Counted from the stretch's first letter, positions 13,300 to 25,103 are shown. The stretch is 64,000 nucleotides of DNA from Paramecium sonneborni (GCA_905182985.1 CAJJDN010000053.1:203443-267442), one strand, 5' to 3'. Notes: a model not told the origin generated them from the sequence alone. Numbers and translations are program-made.

Positions 13300-13830
13300 T
13301 TAATATTGATTATTTTATTTCTGTTATTTATTATCTTTAAAACCTTTTCAAAAGAACTTTTTTAATTATTTGATTTTGTAATTGAAAGAAAGGTTTTAAT
13401 TAAATAATATAATGATAAGAATTGAATTATTTTTATCTCATAAGAGTCTTCGAAACCATAAGTATCTACAAAATAGATTTTGTAATTGATATCGAAATCA
13501 AAATCAGGATTTATTTATCGAATATTCTGTTTTGATTACTTGATAAAAACCATTTGGATTAGGCTCTCTTAAGAGAATGCTATTAAAGGATATCCCACTA
13601 TACCTTTTCTGAAAAAAGTTTAAGTAAAATAAATAAAAATCAAAAAAATATTTATACGATAATATTATCATAAAAGAATGTTTGAGTTGAAAATTGTAAA
13701 TAAAATAGAACATAGTTTCAAATGAAATCAAACATGAGTTAAATAAATACACTTAAAATAATGAAAACCTAAAATAAAGTATTTTATATATTGGCTAAGA
13801 CTTTTGATGTTATTCCCATTTATTTATTTT
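13300..13830 (-). pseudogene. fragmentary gene, possibly frameshifted GTPase-like
   Basis: Two coding-like minus-strand blocks lie end to end in different frames. The upstream block (13,504-13,752) ends with NPNGFYQVIKTEYSINKS then TGA. The next block (about 13,310-13,510) reads DFDFDINYKIYFVDTYGFED and on to about 60 residues before TGA. Shifting one base at the TCCTGATTTT stretch near 13,510 joins them smoothly. FVDTYGFED resembles the G3 (DxxG) motif of AIG1/septin-like GTPases, but no clear P-loop is visible upstream. It could be a decayed gene, a sequencing frameshift, or exons I mis-spliced. Two candidate introns near 13,600 add to the doubt. Confidence 0.25.
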
Positions 13831-14029
13831 TCTTAAAATTATGTTTGTAAATACTTTAAGTTGAAACTTCTTCTATAAGATAAACTTATTCAAATCTAAT
13901 ATAATTAGCTTATTATAATTATTAATTCTTTATAAAGTGCAATTTCTGGCAATTTTCCTCAAATTATAAAACTGAAAGATGAATTATGAAAAAACCATTT
14001 TTATAATGTTTTTTAGTATATCTTATAAA

Positions 14030-17000
14030 TCATTTTCCAAAATTTCCTAAAACAGATTTTAATTTGTCCAACTAACTTTTAGTTTCAGCCTGTTAAGCCT
14101 GTAATTTCTAATGTTATTATAATAACTATGAGTATTGTTGTTTGAATTTCTCATTTTCTTTTTATTTTTCCTATAATGTAGTCTTGGCTTACTGCAACTA
14201 TTGCAATACCATATTTTTCTCATTTTAATATTGGTTCACTTTATTTAAATTTTCTTTATTTAATTTAATAAAAATACCTTTGAGTTTATCATTTTCTGAA
14301 GCCTTTTCCCTAAGAACATTTTACAACTTTTGCATATCACTCTATATCTATTATACTCTTTTCTCAGATTCTTAGATCTTATTTTACATAATTGCCAATT
14401 ATGCTTTATAACTTTCGACAGATTAAGTTGATTTTCTATATTCTTGATATTCCTAAGAAATTTAATATATGAAATTACTCTAGATGTTTACTAAAGCATT
14501 TATGATGCCTTTTACAATTAAGCTTTTAGTTCCTCTATATCTTTAGATTTTTGTTCTAAAAGGCTTTTGAGTTTTTAATTTTCATCCAACAATTGTCTCA
14601 TTTACTATTCTTTAGTGTCAATATTTAAAGCTATAGATTTAATTTAATCTTATTTAATTTAATGAGTTTATTTCAATTTGTTATGTTCTTAATTAAAATC
14701 ATTCATTTAGCTTTAATATTATTATAATTATGATTGTAATTATTATATTTTTAATTGTTATTCTCTTTAAACCTTATCATTTTATAAATTATTTATATTA
14801 CCTCCAGTACTAAGCCCAAGTTTCTTTTTTAGCATTTCATTTTCTTAGATTTATTATTCTAATGAGTATTTGAGCCTTCTTAATTCATTTTCCATAACAT
14901 CTTTCTCTTATTAAATTCTTTAAAATCTTGGTTATATTTCTTATAATTCTTAATGTTTAGCATCATGTATTCTTTTGAGTTTAACTAATTCTGTTTATAA
15001 TTCATCAATAGCTTTTCCTGATTTAGGATCTTAATTTTTAAGTAATTAATTATATCTTAATCTCCAATCTTCAGCTTCTTTGGTTTTATAATCATGAGTA
15101 AGTTTAAGTTTACGAATTTATTCTTCCAAATCTGAAACTCCATTAATTCCTTAATTTTGATTTTATAATTAATTTTAATATTGTTACATTTTCAAACATT
15201 TATTTTTCCATTCTTCTAATTCAGCAGTTCTCATCTCTAAAATTCTTTTTAATTTTATAACATCTAAATTTTAACTTTATAAATTTTCACTAATTACTAA
15301 TTAACCATTTAATCCCTATTTTGCTTTTAATTCTTCAACTTCTAATGATTTTATTTCATATAATTAACTCAATCTTTTATATTCTTATTCAAGTATATTT
15401 TGACTAAAAGGTCTATTGTAATTTAAATTTTCTTTATTTCTTACTTACATTTATAATGTAGCCATTTTATCCTTCCATTCTTATGCTTCATATGCTTTTT
15501 ATTCTAATACATCTCTCAATTTTTTTAAATCATCCACATTAAGATTGCTTTAGTTATTTTAAATTTAATTAAATTTTAATTTAATAAGTTCTAATTCTTT
15601 TTCCTTTTGTTCTAATAATTCTACAAATTCATAATCTTTTTATTATTTAATTTCCTTAATTTCATTTTTCAATTATTAATTTTCTTCAATTATTTTCTCA
15701 AAATCAATCTAATCAAATATTTTTTTTTTATTAGGACTAGAAATACTTGAATTTTTTAAAGATTATTATTCAGGTTGCTATAATATATTATTCTAAGAAA
15801 TAGATAACTATTATTATTATTTCTAGTTATTAATTAGAGTTTAAATCTAACCTTCTAAATCCGAAATCTTTTTTTCATATTGCAACTATTAACTTACAGA
15901 TAAATTTTAATTCATTTATTCAATAATTTAATCTTTAGCTTTGAGATCAGCATATAATCTTCTAGCCAACTACTCTAAAACACTTTTATGTAAATCAGGT
16001 TATTTAGCCAACATTTCAAGAACAGTTTCTTTAGGAGCAATTTATTTAGTTTTGATATAATTTTTATCTATCTCCAATTATTCAATTTATAAATACTATT
16101 TATCTATCTCAGCCTTTAATTATTTATTTTCATCTATTAATAAATTAATTCCTTATTTAAGTTCCTAAATCTATTAATCTTTGTCACTATCACTAATATC
16201 AAAATATTATAATGGCTATTATTATTAACCTAAAGGCTATCTCTCTAATTAAGCAATTCTTCTTTTTGCATCTTCTAATTCAATATATAATTTCTCCCTT
16301 TCTGCAAATAATATTTTTAATCTTTATTCATCACCATAATTATTTTAATTTCTTCTAGGTCTACTTTTTAACTCATCATTTTCTTATTATAATTAAATTA
16401 CAATCCCATGTAATCTCTTTAATTCATTTTCCACATACAATCTTTCATTATTCCCAAAAAAATTACTTTCTAAAGCTAAACATTTATTTCTCCAATTCTC
16501 AATCTCTATCTCTAACCTCTTTTATCTCTCTTCATTAGGTCTAAATATATTCTCCTTAAAATTTATAAAATCCTATTCTAAATCTCTATTTCTTATTTTT
16601 AATTACTCCATTTCTCTCCTTTTCTCATTCAATTGTTATTCCATATTATAAATATTAGATTCTTAATCTTATATTTTCCTCTCCAATTATTCCTTATCTC
16701 TAAGCAATCTATCAAAGGCTTATAATTTCAATTATATTCCTCTATTTTCTTATTCCAATCTTTCATTTTCTTCATTTGTTCTTATAAGTCTATTTTATAA
16801 ATCCTCAGTTTTTCTTTCTATTTCAGACAAATGTTTAGAATCATTCTCTAACTTATTATGTTTATCCTTCCATAAAACTAACTCTCTTTCAAGATCTAAC
16901 TTCTATTATTTGCATCTCTCCAATTCATTCTTTAATTATACATCATATTTCAATCCTCCAACTTATATTAACATACTTTCAATATCAGTTGACAATCCCC

Positions 17001-17687
17001 TTACTTTATCTTCATATGATCTTAATTAAGCTGATAAATTATCCCTTTCTTACAATCCCTTTTACTATTCTAGTAATTATGATCTCAAAATTTCTAGTTC
17101 TTAATCTCTCTAAATCAATTATTAATTCAATCTTTATATTTCCTTACCCATTACCAATATTTTATTTGCTTCCTAACCTTATGGAAGATTCTGTATAAAA
17201 TCTATTGCCTACAATCTCACCTTTAATTAATCAAAATCTTTAGTTTTTGCATCGAATTACTGTTATAAAATATCTAAATTTCCTTAAATTAGCATCTTAT
17301 CATTATTTAAACGATTTATTTCTTATTGTAATTATATTTATTATAATTATTAAGGCTAATACACATTTGCCTAATTGAATTATTACAATTAACTTTATAG
17401 TTCTTGTGTTTATTATTTCAAACTTTGATTCTCTGACATCAAAACTTACAAATTTCTTCTTAAATCCTCTGATTATCTACCATCAGATCCCCTAATAGAC
17501 TAGGTCATTTACATCATTTATCTCAAACTAATATTAATTCATGATATCATTACCCTTCAATTTCTTTGTTTTTGTTTTCTATTTCCTTTTATGCTTAAAA
17601 GTATTTAGACTTGTATTCCTCCACTTATTATTTATGTAGATTTAATTCACTTATGAGATTGATCTTTTCCTAATCCTCTTATTACAT
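14030..17687 (-). CDS. large coiled-coil protein
   Basis: A protein of about 1,200 residues made almost wholly of heptad-type helix, rich in Leu, Glu, Gln, Lys and Asn. It starts MQQEDQEKINLISELNLHKQ, and a 26-nt intron near 17,535-17,560 joins KEIEG to LRQMMQMTQS. The following sequence has typical stretches such as NLQVLMSENQSLKQQTQEL. It ends QLDKLKSVLGNFGK then TGA. No motor, kinase or zinc-binding motif was seen, so nothing points to a specific role. Long coiled coils of this kind in ciliates often belong to basal bodies, the cortex or Golgi tethers (inference). The Gln content is partly due to TAA and TAG codons, which hide the gene from standard-code gene finders. Confidence 0.88.
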
Positions 17688-18476
17688 AAATTTATTTAAT
17701 TAAAATTTCAAATGATAAAAATTCAATAACTTCCAACGTCTCTTTTTTTTATATTTTCTAATTTTATTAATTATTAAATAGTCATTAATATTGTTTTAAT
17801 TCATCATTCATTCAATCAAATTTATTCTTTTATTGGTTTACCCTCTAACAATATAATTACTTAAGAAATTTAAATATACATTTATAAATTGTTAAGTAAA
17901 TCATACTCTGAATAATAATATAACATCATATGTATTTAGAAATAATATCATAAAAGATAGAAGTATTAAATTTTTCTAAATCTTTATTATATTTAAAAAA
18001 ATTAGATAGAATAATTCATTAAAAATAAAAATTAGTTATACTTAAACCATAGATAATGATTTCTTTAAAGTAATAAAATTAAAAAATTTTTTAATCAGAT
18101 AATTTTTTTCTCAAATTTAATTTATTAAGGAACTTGAATTTCTCTATTATTATTGATTTGATAATCGCATAATTCAAATACCAATGAAAGCTCTATTAAT
18201 GAAAGCTATGGCAAATTTAAGATACCAGTAATTATGTGTTTTTGACTACATAAAAATATGATTTTAACATCTAATGTTTTTAGAATAAGAACAAAGTAAA
18301 TTGATTTAAAAGTATATGATTTAAAATAATATATATTTAGATGGATTGTTATAAATTTAGTGAAAATAAATTCATTATAAAATAAGTTTCATTATTAAAA
18401 GATATCTTAATAAAAAATGGATGATATAATACAAATAATGATTTTTGATACGAATAATATATATATAGATGCTCAA
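17688..18476. other. intergenic, no gene seen
   Basis: Very AT-rich sequence between the divergent-side start of the coiled-coil gene and the stop of the pirin gene. Open frames here are short and lack protein-like composition. A 90-codon plus-strand ORF beginning at 18,417 is antisense to the pirin C-terminus and is not counted. No repeat or RNA gene was recognised. Confidence 0.5.
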
Positions 18477-19381
18477 TCATTATCTCTTTTTACTGAGATT
18501 TTAGATTTTAGACTTCCAAGAGTGGGCTCCTTCAAATCCATTCTTTTAGTCATAATAATCTTAAAATGCCTATTGAATCTCTTCTTTTGTGTTCATGACA
18601 AAAGGTCCATGTTACACAAATGGTTCATCTATAGGTTCTCCAGCAATGATAATGAAATGACATTTTTATTATCCTGTTTTGACTTTTAAGACTTCTTGTT
18701 TGTCATTAATATCTAAGTGAACAACTTAATGTTAATTTGCATTTTATCCATCAAATAGACCTTATCCCTCATAAATATAACATATTGAGTTCCATTTTAA
18801 TGGAATTTTTTATAAGAATTCAGAATTTTCATTTAATTTAACATCTAAAAAGAAAGCTGGAGTTCTTGTATAAATAGGCCCTTTAACACCCAAAGCCTCT
18901 CCAGCAATAACACGAACTAAGACTCCATTTTATTTAGCTTCTGGTATAAGTTCTTTTTTGATTTCTTAATATTGTGGTTCTACCATCTTGAATTTAGCTT
19001 GTAAATTAATCCATAACTAAAAACCAGAAGTTAATTCATCCCAACTTCCTGGCATTTCTGCATGCATAACTCCTTTTCCAGCTGTCATCCACTATATATC
19101 TCCAGGTTGTAAATGACCTGAAAAACCTTTGCTGTCTTCATGATAAAAAGAACCTTTTAATAAATAACTCACTGTTTCAAACCCTCTATGAGGATGATCA
19201 GGAAAACCTGCAGGTAATTTCACAAATGCATGATCAAGCATCATAAATGGATTTAGATTACGAAGCTGATTGTTACCTAAACTCTTAAAAACTTAAATTT
19301 ACCAATTATTCGTATGACTTAAGCACCTTGACCTTCAGGAACTGTTGGAGGAGTAAATATTTTTAATACTCTCCTGGACAT
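18477..19381 (-). CDS. pirin-family cupin protein
   Basis: Pirins are iron-binding double-cupin proteins. Some act as quercetin dioxygenases and others as nuclear cofactors. The start MSRRVLKIFTPPTVPEGQGA is followed by a 26-nt intron, then NQLRNLNPFMMLDHAFV. The metal-binding positions are present: DHPHRGFETV in the first cupin, and GKGVMHAEMPG with its His and Glu in the second motif. Typical elements follow in order: LQPGDIQWMTAG, GFQLWINLQ, the C-terminal EPIDEPFVQHGPFVMNTKEE and QQAFQDYY. Length (about 290 residues) fits the family. The expected Fe ligands (3 His, 1 Glu) appear intact, so the protein should bind metal. Substrate or partner cannot be told from sequence. Confidence 0.93.
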
Positions 19382-19767
19382 TATTAATTAATTTATATTC
19401 AATTTAAATTATCAATACTATTTAAATCAGGTAAAAAGTACTAATTTTAGAACAAAAAACCTTATGATTCTAATTAAAACTTCATAAATAAGAAAAAATA
19501 TTAAAAATTAACTTATTTTTACACAAAAAAAATACTAAAAATTCTTATATATAAATGAGTGAAAATAATTACTTGAAATGAAAAAGGAATCAAGAAAATA
19601 TTTTAGAAGAAATTCATTAGAATCATAGAAATGATTTCAATAAAAAATTGAATAATTTGAAACATAGTAATTGAAAAAAAATATAATTATAATCTTGAAA
19701 TAAAAATTTTCAAATAAATTATGATTGGAAGATTAATAATTCTCTTTTATATTATATATAATTATTA
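19382..19767. other. divergent promoter region between pirin and LITAF genes
   Basis: About 390 bp of AT-rich DNA between two start codons facing away from each other. It must hold both promoters. I see no ORF of protein-like composition and no clear repeated motif. Confidence 0.5.
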
Positions 19768-20211
19768 ATGTAATTAACAACACCCATCAGATTAGCCGAA
19801 TCCAATTATATTGGAGCACCAAATGTTTAAAATTATCCTCTATTGAGTTAAACAAATAAAAGTCCAAATGTAAGTGCAGCATCTGGGAATAATTCATCAT
19901 ATAAAGCCAAATCGGATTAAAAATAAAATAATTAAATGGTTTCATCTTCAAATAATTAAATTCTAGAACTTGATTCAATTGAACCTATCTAAATTCAATG
20001 CGAAAACTGCCATACCTTTAGTAGTTCAATTGTTTATGTGGAATACACTATGTATACTTATGTGCTTGCTTTTTTATTGATTTTAATATGTCTTTGTTGG
20101 ATTCCCTTTATACTAAAGAAACATTTTATGAAAATAAGTCACTGTTGCCCAACTTGTGATCGTTTAATTGGAGAATATGATTATTTGGGTTCAAAATTTA
20201 ATAAATAATGA
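19768..20211 (+). CDS. LITAF-domain (SIMPLE-like) membrane-anchored zinc protein
   Basis: A 147-residue protein without introns. A polar, Asn/Ser-rich N-terminal half (about residues 1-75) is followed by a LITAF domain. This has a first Cys pair in CENCHTF, a hydrophobic insert YVLAFLLILICLCWIPFIL, then HCCPTCDRLIGEY, giving the two CxxC halves that bind zinc. LITAF proteins dip into the cytosolic face of late endosomes and lysosomes through the hydrophobic insert and help sort membrane cargo. The start ATG at 19,768 is preferred because the frame is protein-like from there. A later in-frame ATG at 19,936 is possible. The stop is 19 bp from the stop of the convergent kinase-like gene. Confidence 0.85.
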
Positions 20212-20230
20212 TTTGTAAAATTTATAATTT

Positions 20231-21424
20231 TCATTACAACATGTAATTCTTTTTAAGTGTTTCATTAGTTTATTTTAAAGCTTTCTATATCCTATAATCT
20301 AAATCTGTTTTAGGAGTTGCTTCATTTAATTTTTGAATAATTTCTTTATTTTTTATGGATTAATTTGGAGTAAACATAAGTTAAGATTATTGTTCTTATT
20401 ATTTAACTATATTTATTGGACTAGAAGTCTTTACAATTTATCTAGGACTACTATGTATAATGGCTATTTATTATGGATGAGGTTGTTAAATGGAAGTTGC
20501 TATCCTTCTAAAAGTAAAAGGGGAATGACGAGGTTAAATTGTTCTTGTTAAAGGTGATTAGCATGCTCTATAAACATATCTTTAACTAGAAGTTATGGTT
20601 TTTGGTGGACTAGACATTAACTTTTGCTGTAAATTAGCTTATTTGTTTATCTGAAACATATAATCAGCTCGTTATTGTGGATATTAAAATAATAAGTGTT
20701 GAATTTTGTTAACCAGTTTATTTGAGTAATTTGTACATCTTAATAATTCATTGACTAACTATTAATTCACTTGATTTTTAAGATAGACGATATCCATCGA
20801 TGTTAGTGTCATTAAATTAAGCATTGTTATTCCTAAACTATATGCTGAACTTTTAAAAGGGTTAAGTTGTACATTTGACAGTTATTGCTAAATTTATTCA
20901 GGAGCATAATATCTTTGCTAATTTTGAGTGTTATCAATCACCCATTATTAATTCAATTTTATTGTATCATTTGGAGTCAAAAAAATATTCTAGTTATCAT
21001 AAGTTATACTTAAGGTCTAATATCATCATGAAAAATTTATTATTATTAAAGGTAGGCTAACGCTGAAATGAATTGATCAAGCATCTGTAAAAGTTCATGT
21101 TCTTGGTAATAGTTCTTAATTATACTTCATCATTCTTACATTATTTAGTTTTCTTTTCTAAATGTCCTATTATAAATCATAATCATAATGTTCAAAATAT
21201 ATTGAAACATTAAGTTGATCTACTTCATATTTGTGCAATTTTATTATGTTCTTATGATTTATTGATTGACTTAATTGGCATCTATGAATGCAATTAGCCA
21301 ATTAATCAGGGGCATTCTTAAAGTCAACAACCTTTTAAATTATCAATGAATTTTCGTATGTGAACTTATTCACTTTTCCATATCGTAAATCATTTGTTGT
21401 TTGTGTGTCTTAACTGTTCCCCAT
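20231..21424 (-). CDS. divergent protein kinase domain, probable pseudokinase
   Basis: Start MGNSQDTQTTNDLRYGKVNKF has Gly at position 2, the context for N-myristoylation. A kinase-like fold can be followed. The N-lobe has a hydrophobic VVDF in the VAIK place, then a helix, NHKNIIKLHKYEV, and YFEHYDYDLQQDI as hinge. The catalytic-loop equivalent is HDDIRPQNIFL, so HRD is replaced by HDD. After it TIKLNQQWVI stands where KxxDFG should be, so the Mg-binding Asp is missing. YYAPEQI matches the APE motif and AYSLGITMLNLM the helix-F region. Introns of 25 nt (after KLNN) and 20 nt (after IRPQ) restore the frame. The fold is kept but catalysis looks unlikely (inference). The last ~100 residues are helical and Asn/Lys-rich. 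Confidence 0.72.
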
Positions 21425-21600
21425 TTATCGTTAAAAATATAATTTATATCAATTTAAATAATAATAAAGACTAAGATGAATATTTACATGGAAATAAAAA
21501 ATTGAGAAAATTTAAGATAATAAATCACAAATGATTAATAAGAAAACGATTATATTAATTATAATAATAGGAATAAACATAGTAATTATCATGATAATAA

Positions 21601-22240
21601 TCAAAATGCCATTTACTTTATCCTCAATTAATTTCTAAATTAATCTAATTTATTATTAAATTCATCTAATCTTGAGGTTTTCAGTAAAGGAGTACTCATT
21701 CTTTAAGGATTTTGAATGTCACATTGTTAATTTTTAGATTCAATTTTTATGTTTGGTTCTGATAAATTGGATTCTTTTTTTTAATGATTTAACTTAGTTT
21801 AAAAATCCTGTAGTTATAACATAAATCCTGGATTAGGACTAACAATTTTTCTTTTTGATTGAAGATGTATTAAAGCTTGATTGATGGTCCAATTATATTT
21901 TTACATGAGATAGGCAGCTAAGATAGCAGCAGATCTAGAGATACCAGCATAACAATGCACAAGTACATTGGTTTTTTTTGTTTAATTTTCAATAAATTTG
22001 ATTCCTTGTTCAAAGTATTTATGAAGTGGAAAATCTTCAGAATCTTCAGCCATGATCCACTCAAGATAAACATTAAATAAATACCAATTTTTATGCATTA
22101 GTAACTGGGATTGATTAATCAAGAACTTATAAGACTGCTCCAATATTATATTAAGAGAGTAATTAGGCATCTTTAGCTGCATTTAGATTTCCTAAGTATA
22201 TTCCTCCGCATCCATTTAGAGGTGCGATTATACAATTCAT
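21601..22240 (-). CDS. dual-specificity protein phosphatase (complete copy)
   Basis: A small Cys-based phosphatase that removes phosphate from Ser/Thr and Tyr. It starts MNCIIAPLNGCGGIYLGNLN, the typical DSP opening (IxxxLYLGN). A 25-nt intron after NAQKL joins WIMAEDSEDFPLHKYFEQG, whose Asp supplies the general acid region. The active site is HCYAGISRSA, matching HCxxGxSRS with catalytic Cys and Arg. AILAAYLMQKYN follows, and RKIVSPNPGF is the usual downstream DSP element. The C-terminal ~50 residues are polar and end before TGA at 21,601. This copy is intact because its 3' end lies outside the duplicated block. It starts divergently from the Alba gene, with about 220 bp between starts. Confidence 0.9.
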
Positions 22241-22836
22241 TGACAAACAATGGTAATTAACGAACATATAATATATTTAATAAATAAAAATTAGACTAGG
22301 TTTAAGTATGGTGCAATATAGGAAATTGTATTATTGAAAAAATAATGATAATAGAGTAAAGTTAATGATATTAATATTGGGGTAATTGTTTGTGCAATAT
22401 TAAAGCAAATTATAAATGAATAATATTTAAAAATATAGGGATTAGATATTATCATTAAATAATGGAAAAGAGGGAAAAGTTTGATATAATGATAAAGACC
22501 AAGGCCTCTCAAGATCAGATTGCCTCTTACTTGGTGAAGGCTGTATTGGGCTTAAGAGATAGAGAAAATAAAAGTGAATCAGTCAGGCTCTTTGGTGGAG
22601 GATCTGCAATTCCAAATGTAATTTTGGTTGCTGAAATAATTAGAGCTAGATATAAGGTAAGAAATAAATTATAATGATAGGGATTGAGTTCTATTGTAAC
22701 ATTAGAGAATATGGAGAAGGAAATAAATGAGAATGGATAAGTAAATAAAATATCAATCCCAGCAATTAGAATAAAATTGACGTACTTATTATATTTATTA
22801 TAGATGCAAACCAACTTAAGAAGAATTAAATTAAGC
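21617..22836. repeat. first copy of a 1,220-bp exact duplication (contig overlap)
   Basis: This block reappears at 22,838-24,057, separated by one N at 22,837. By eye the two copies are the same base for base, including intergenic DNA and introns. Such an exact, gene-splitting repeat around a single N is what results when two overlapping contigs are placed side by side. Each end of the pair truncates one gene. Confidence 0.92.
22462..22836 (+). CDS. Alba-domain protein, truncated copy at contig end
   Basis: The same 5' part as the complete gene at 23,683. It starts MEKREKFDIMIKTKASQDQI and is cut at the N after the second intron. It is most likely not a second gene but the end of an overlapping contig. 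Do not count it as a paralogue. Confidence 0.85.
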
Positions 22837-22837
22837 N

Positions 22838-23461
22838 TTTATCCTCAATTAATTTCTAAATTAATCTAATTTATTATTAAATTCATCTAATCTTGAGGTT
22901 TTCAGTAAAGGAGTACTCATTCTTTAAGGATTTTGAATGTCACATTGTTAATTTTTAGATTCAATTTTTATGTTTGGTTCTGATAAATTGGATTCTTTTT
23001 TTTAATGATTTAACTTAGTTTAAAAATCCTGTAGTTATAACATAAATCCTGGATTAGGACTAACAATTTTTCTTTTTGATTGAAGATGTATTAAAGCTTG
23101 ATTGATGGTCCAATTATATTTTTACATGAGATAGGCAGCTAAGATAGCAGCAGATCTAGAGATACCAGCATAACAATGCACAAGTACATTGGTTTTTTTT
23201 GTTTAATTTTCAATAAATTTGATTCCTTGTTCAAAGTATTTATGAAGTGGAAAATCTTCAGAATCTTCAGCCATGATCCACTCAAGATAAACATTAAATA
23301 AATACCAATTTTTATGCATTAGTAACTGGGATTGATTAATCAAGAACTTATAAGACTGCTCCAATATTATATTAAGAGAGTAATTAGGCATCTTTAGCTG
23401 CATTTAGATTTCCTAAGTATATTCCTCCGCATCCATTTAGAGGTGCGATTATACAATTCAT
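22838..23461 (-). CDS. dual-specificity phosphatase, truncated copy at contig start
   Basis: This is identical to the gene at 21,601-22,240 but loses its last few codons and TGA where the N interrupts. The active site HCYAGISRS and the 25-nt intron are present. It is best read as an assembly duplicate of the complete gene. Confidence 0.85.
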
Positions 23462-24057
23462 TGACAAACAATGGTAATTAACGAACATATAATATATTTA
23501 ATAAATAAAAATTAGACTAGGTTTAAGTATGGTGCAATATAGGAAATTGTATTATTGAAAAAATAATGATAATAGAGTAAAGTTAATGATATTAATATTG
23601 GGGTAATTGTTTGTGCAATATTAAAGCAAATTATAAATGAATAATATTTAAAAATATAGGGATTAGATATTATCATTAAATAATGGAAAAGAGGGAAAAG
23701 TTTGATATAATGATAAAGACCAAGGCCTCTCAAGATCAGATTGCCTCTTACTTGGTGAAGGCTGTATTGGGCTTAAGAGATAGAGAAAATAAAAGTGAAT
23801 CAGTCAGGCTCTTTGGTGGAGGATCTGCAATTCCAAATGTAATTTTGGTTGCTGAAATAATTAGAGCTAGATATAAGGTAAGAAATAAATTATAATGATA
23901 GGGATTGAGTTCTATTGTAACATTAGAGAATATGGAGAAGGAAATAAATGAGAATGGATAAGTAAATAAAATATCAATCCCAGCAATTAGAATAAAATTG
24001 ACGTACTTATTATATTTATTATAGATGCAAACCAACTTAAGAAGAATTAAATTAAGC
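22838..24057. repeat. second copy of the 1,220-bp exact duplication (contig overlap)
   Basis: This is the partner of 21,617-22,836. It begins directly after the N and ends in the second coding block of the Alba gene, after which the sequence becomes unique. No target-site duplication or terminal repeat marks it as a mobile element. Confidence 0.92.
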
Positions 24058-24536
24058 TGGATATTAAGCACCAGGAGATGTGAAAGATGACAAAAAGGTT
24101 GAACTTTTTGAATATGTCATGATCTACGCAAGGAATTTATATTTTTTGAGTGGAAAAGAAAGATAAAGACAGAATAACAATAATACTTCCCATAAGCAAG
24201 TAATCTAATATAATGAGAAACCTGAAAAAGAAAGTCATTCAAAAGAAGATTTTTAATAAAGAGGAGAGTATAAAACTAGGGGTGGAGCTCAAATATAGAA
24301 AAAATAAGATGATTTCAAAAGAAAACCTGATGAGACAGAACATGAAGTATTCTTAGAAAATTATTTAGGGCCAGAGAGATAGAGATAGAGATTATAGAGA
24401 GCGATAAAGAAATCAAAATAATATTAGGCCAAAACCATATGATCTGTCTAAATAAAATTTTTAATCTAATAAGAAAGATGAGGAAATTAGAACTAAATAA
24501 GGTGAAATAAGAACAAGAGGAGGAAGTAGGAAGTGA
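23683..24536 (+). CDS. Alba-domain nucleic-acid-binding protein with RGG tail
   Basis: Alba proteins bind RNA and DNA. Eukaryotic members include the RNase P/MRP subunits Rpp20/Rpp25 and translational regulators. The Alba fold covers about residues 5-105: FDIMIKTKASQDQIASYL, then VRLFGGGSAIPNVILVAE (family: GxAIxxAVxxAE), then NKISIPAIRIKLT. The tail is basic and polar, with TRGGAQ, a RDRDRDYRER stretch, and RTRGGSRK at the end, all RNA-binding RGG/RD-type elements. Introns of 24 nt (after RARYK), 22 nt (after IKLT) and 22 nt (before GQRDRD) each restore the frame. Start is the first ATG. The stop faces the RPL30 stop 87 bp away. RGG-tailed Alba suggests the Rpp25-like branch. The exact complex is not shown. 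Confidence 0.85.
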
Positions 24537-24623
24537 TTCATAATTTATTAGAACAATATATTTATATTAAAGATATAAATTAATTATTTGTTTCTTAAAA
24601 TATTGTACTAAAATAAAATTAAA

Positions 24624-25013
24624 TCATTATTGGGTAAGGATATCAGAATCTCCTGCATCAATGATGGCCAAACTTGAGCATCTGTGTAATTTACCACAGG
24701 CGGTACCTATAATAAGATTAAATCACTCATCCCAATTAATTCAATTAAAGAAGAACTAAGCCTCCCTCAAAACCCCCGTACCTAAATCAACGTTATTTCC
24801 TTGATATAACACAATGGTGATTTAAGCCAACATTGCATAATATTCAATTTGTGTTTTTCTAATTGTGGGACAATTGTTGGAAATGAACACTAATTTGGCT
24901 GTACCATTTCTGATTGCTTTCAATGTTTGCTTATATCCCATGGTGATCTTTCCTGATCTAACAACCAATTAAAGTTTTTGATTCACACTCTCTTAAGCAA
25001 CATTCTTTACCAT
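24624..25013 (-). CDS. RPL30: ribosomal protein eL30 (L30e)
   Basis: A component of the large ribosomal subunit, about 105 residues. The start MVKNVAQESVNQKLQLVVRS is followed by [20 protein letters not shown], then [37 protein letters not shown] and [13 protein letters not shown], a close match to eukaryotic L30 over its whole length. The intron inside GTACGK (24,707-24,781) is 75 nt, about three times the usual size here, and splits the codon after DL. The start codon faces the CAP gene start 90 bp away, a divergent promoter. Yeast L30 represses splicing of its own transcript through RNA binding. Whether this unusual intron serves a like purpose is unknown. Confidence 0.95.
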
Positions 25014-25103
25014 TTTAAAATTAATTTAAAAAATTTAATATCATTTTATTTTTAATTGCACTTTTTTCAATAATTATCAGGAATACAAAAGTCATTAATT
25101 TTA

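Noticed and set aside
21617..24057. Segmental tandem duplication giving paired DSP and Alba paralogues
   Set aside because: The copies look identical, meet at a single N, and each truncates one gene. Contig overlap explains all of this.
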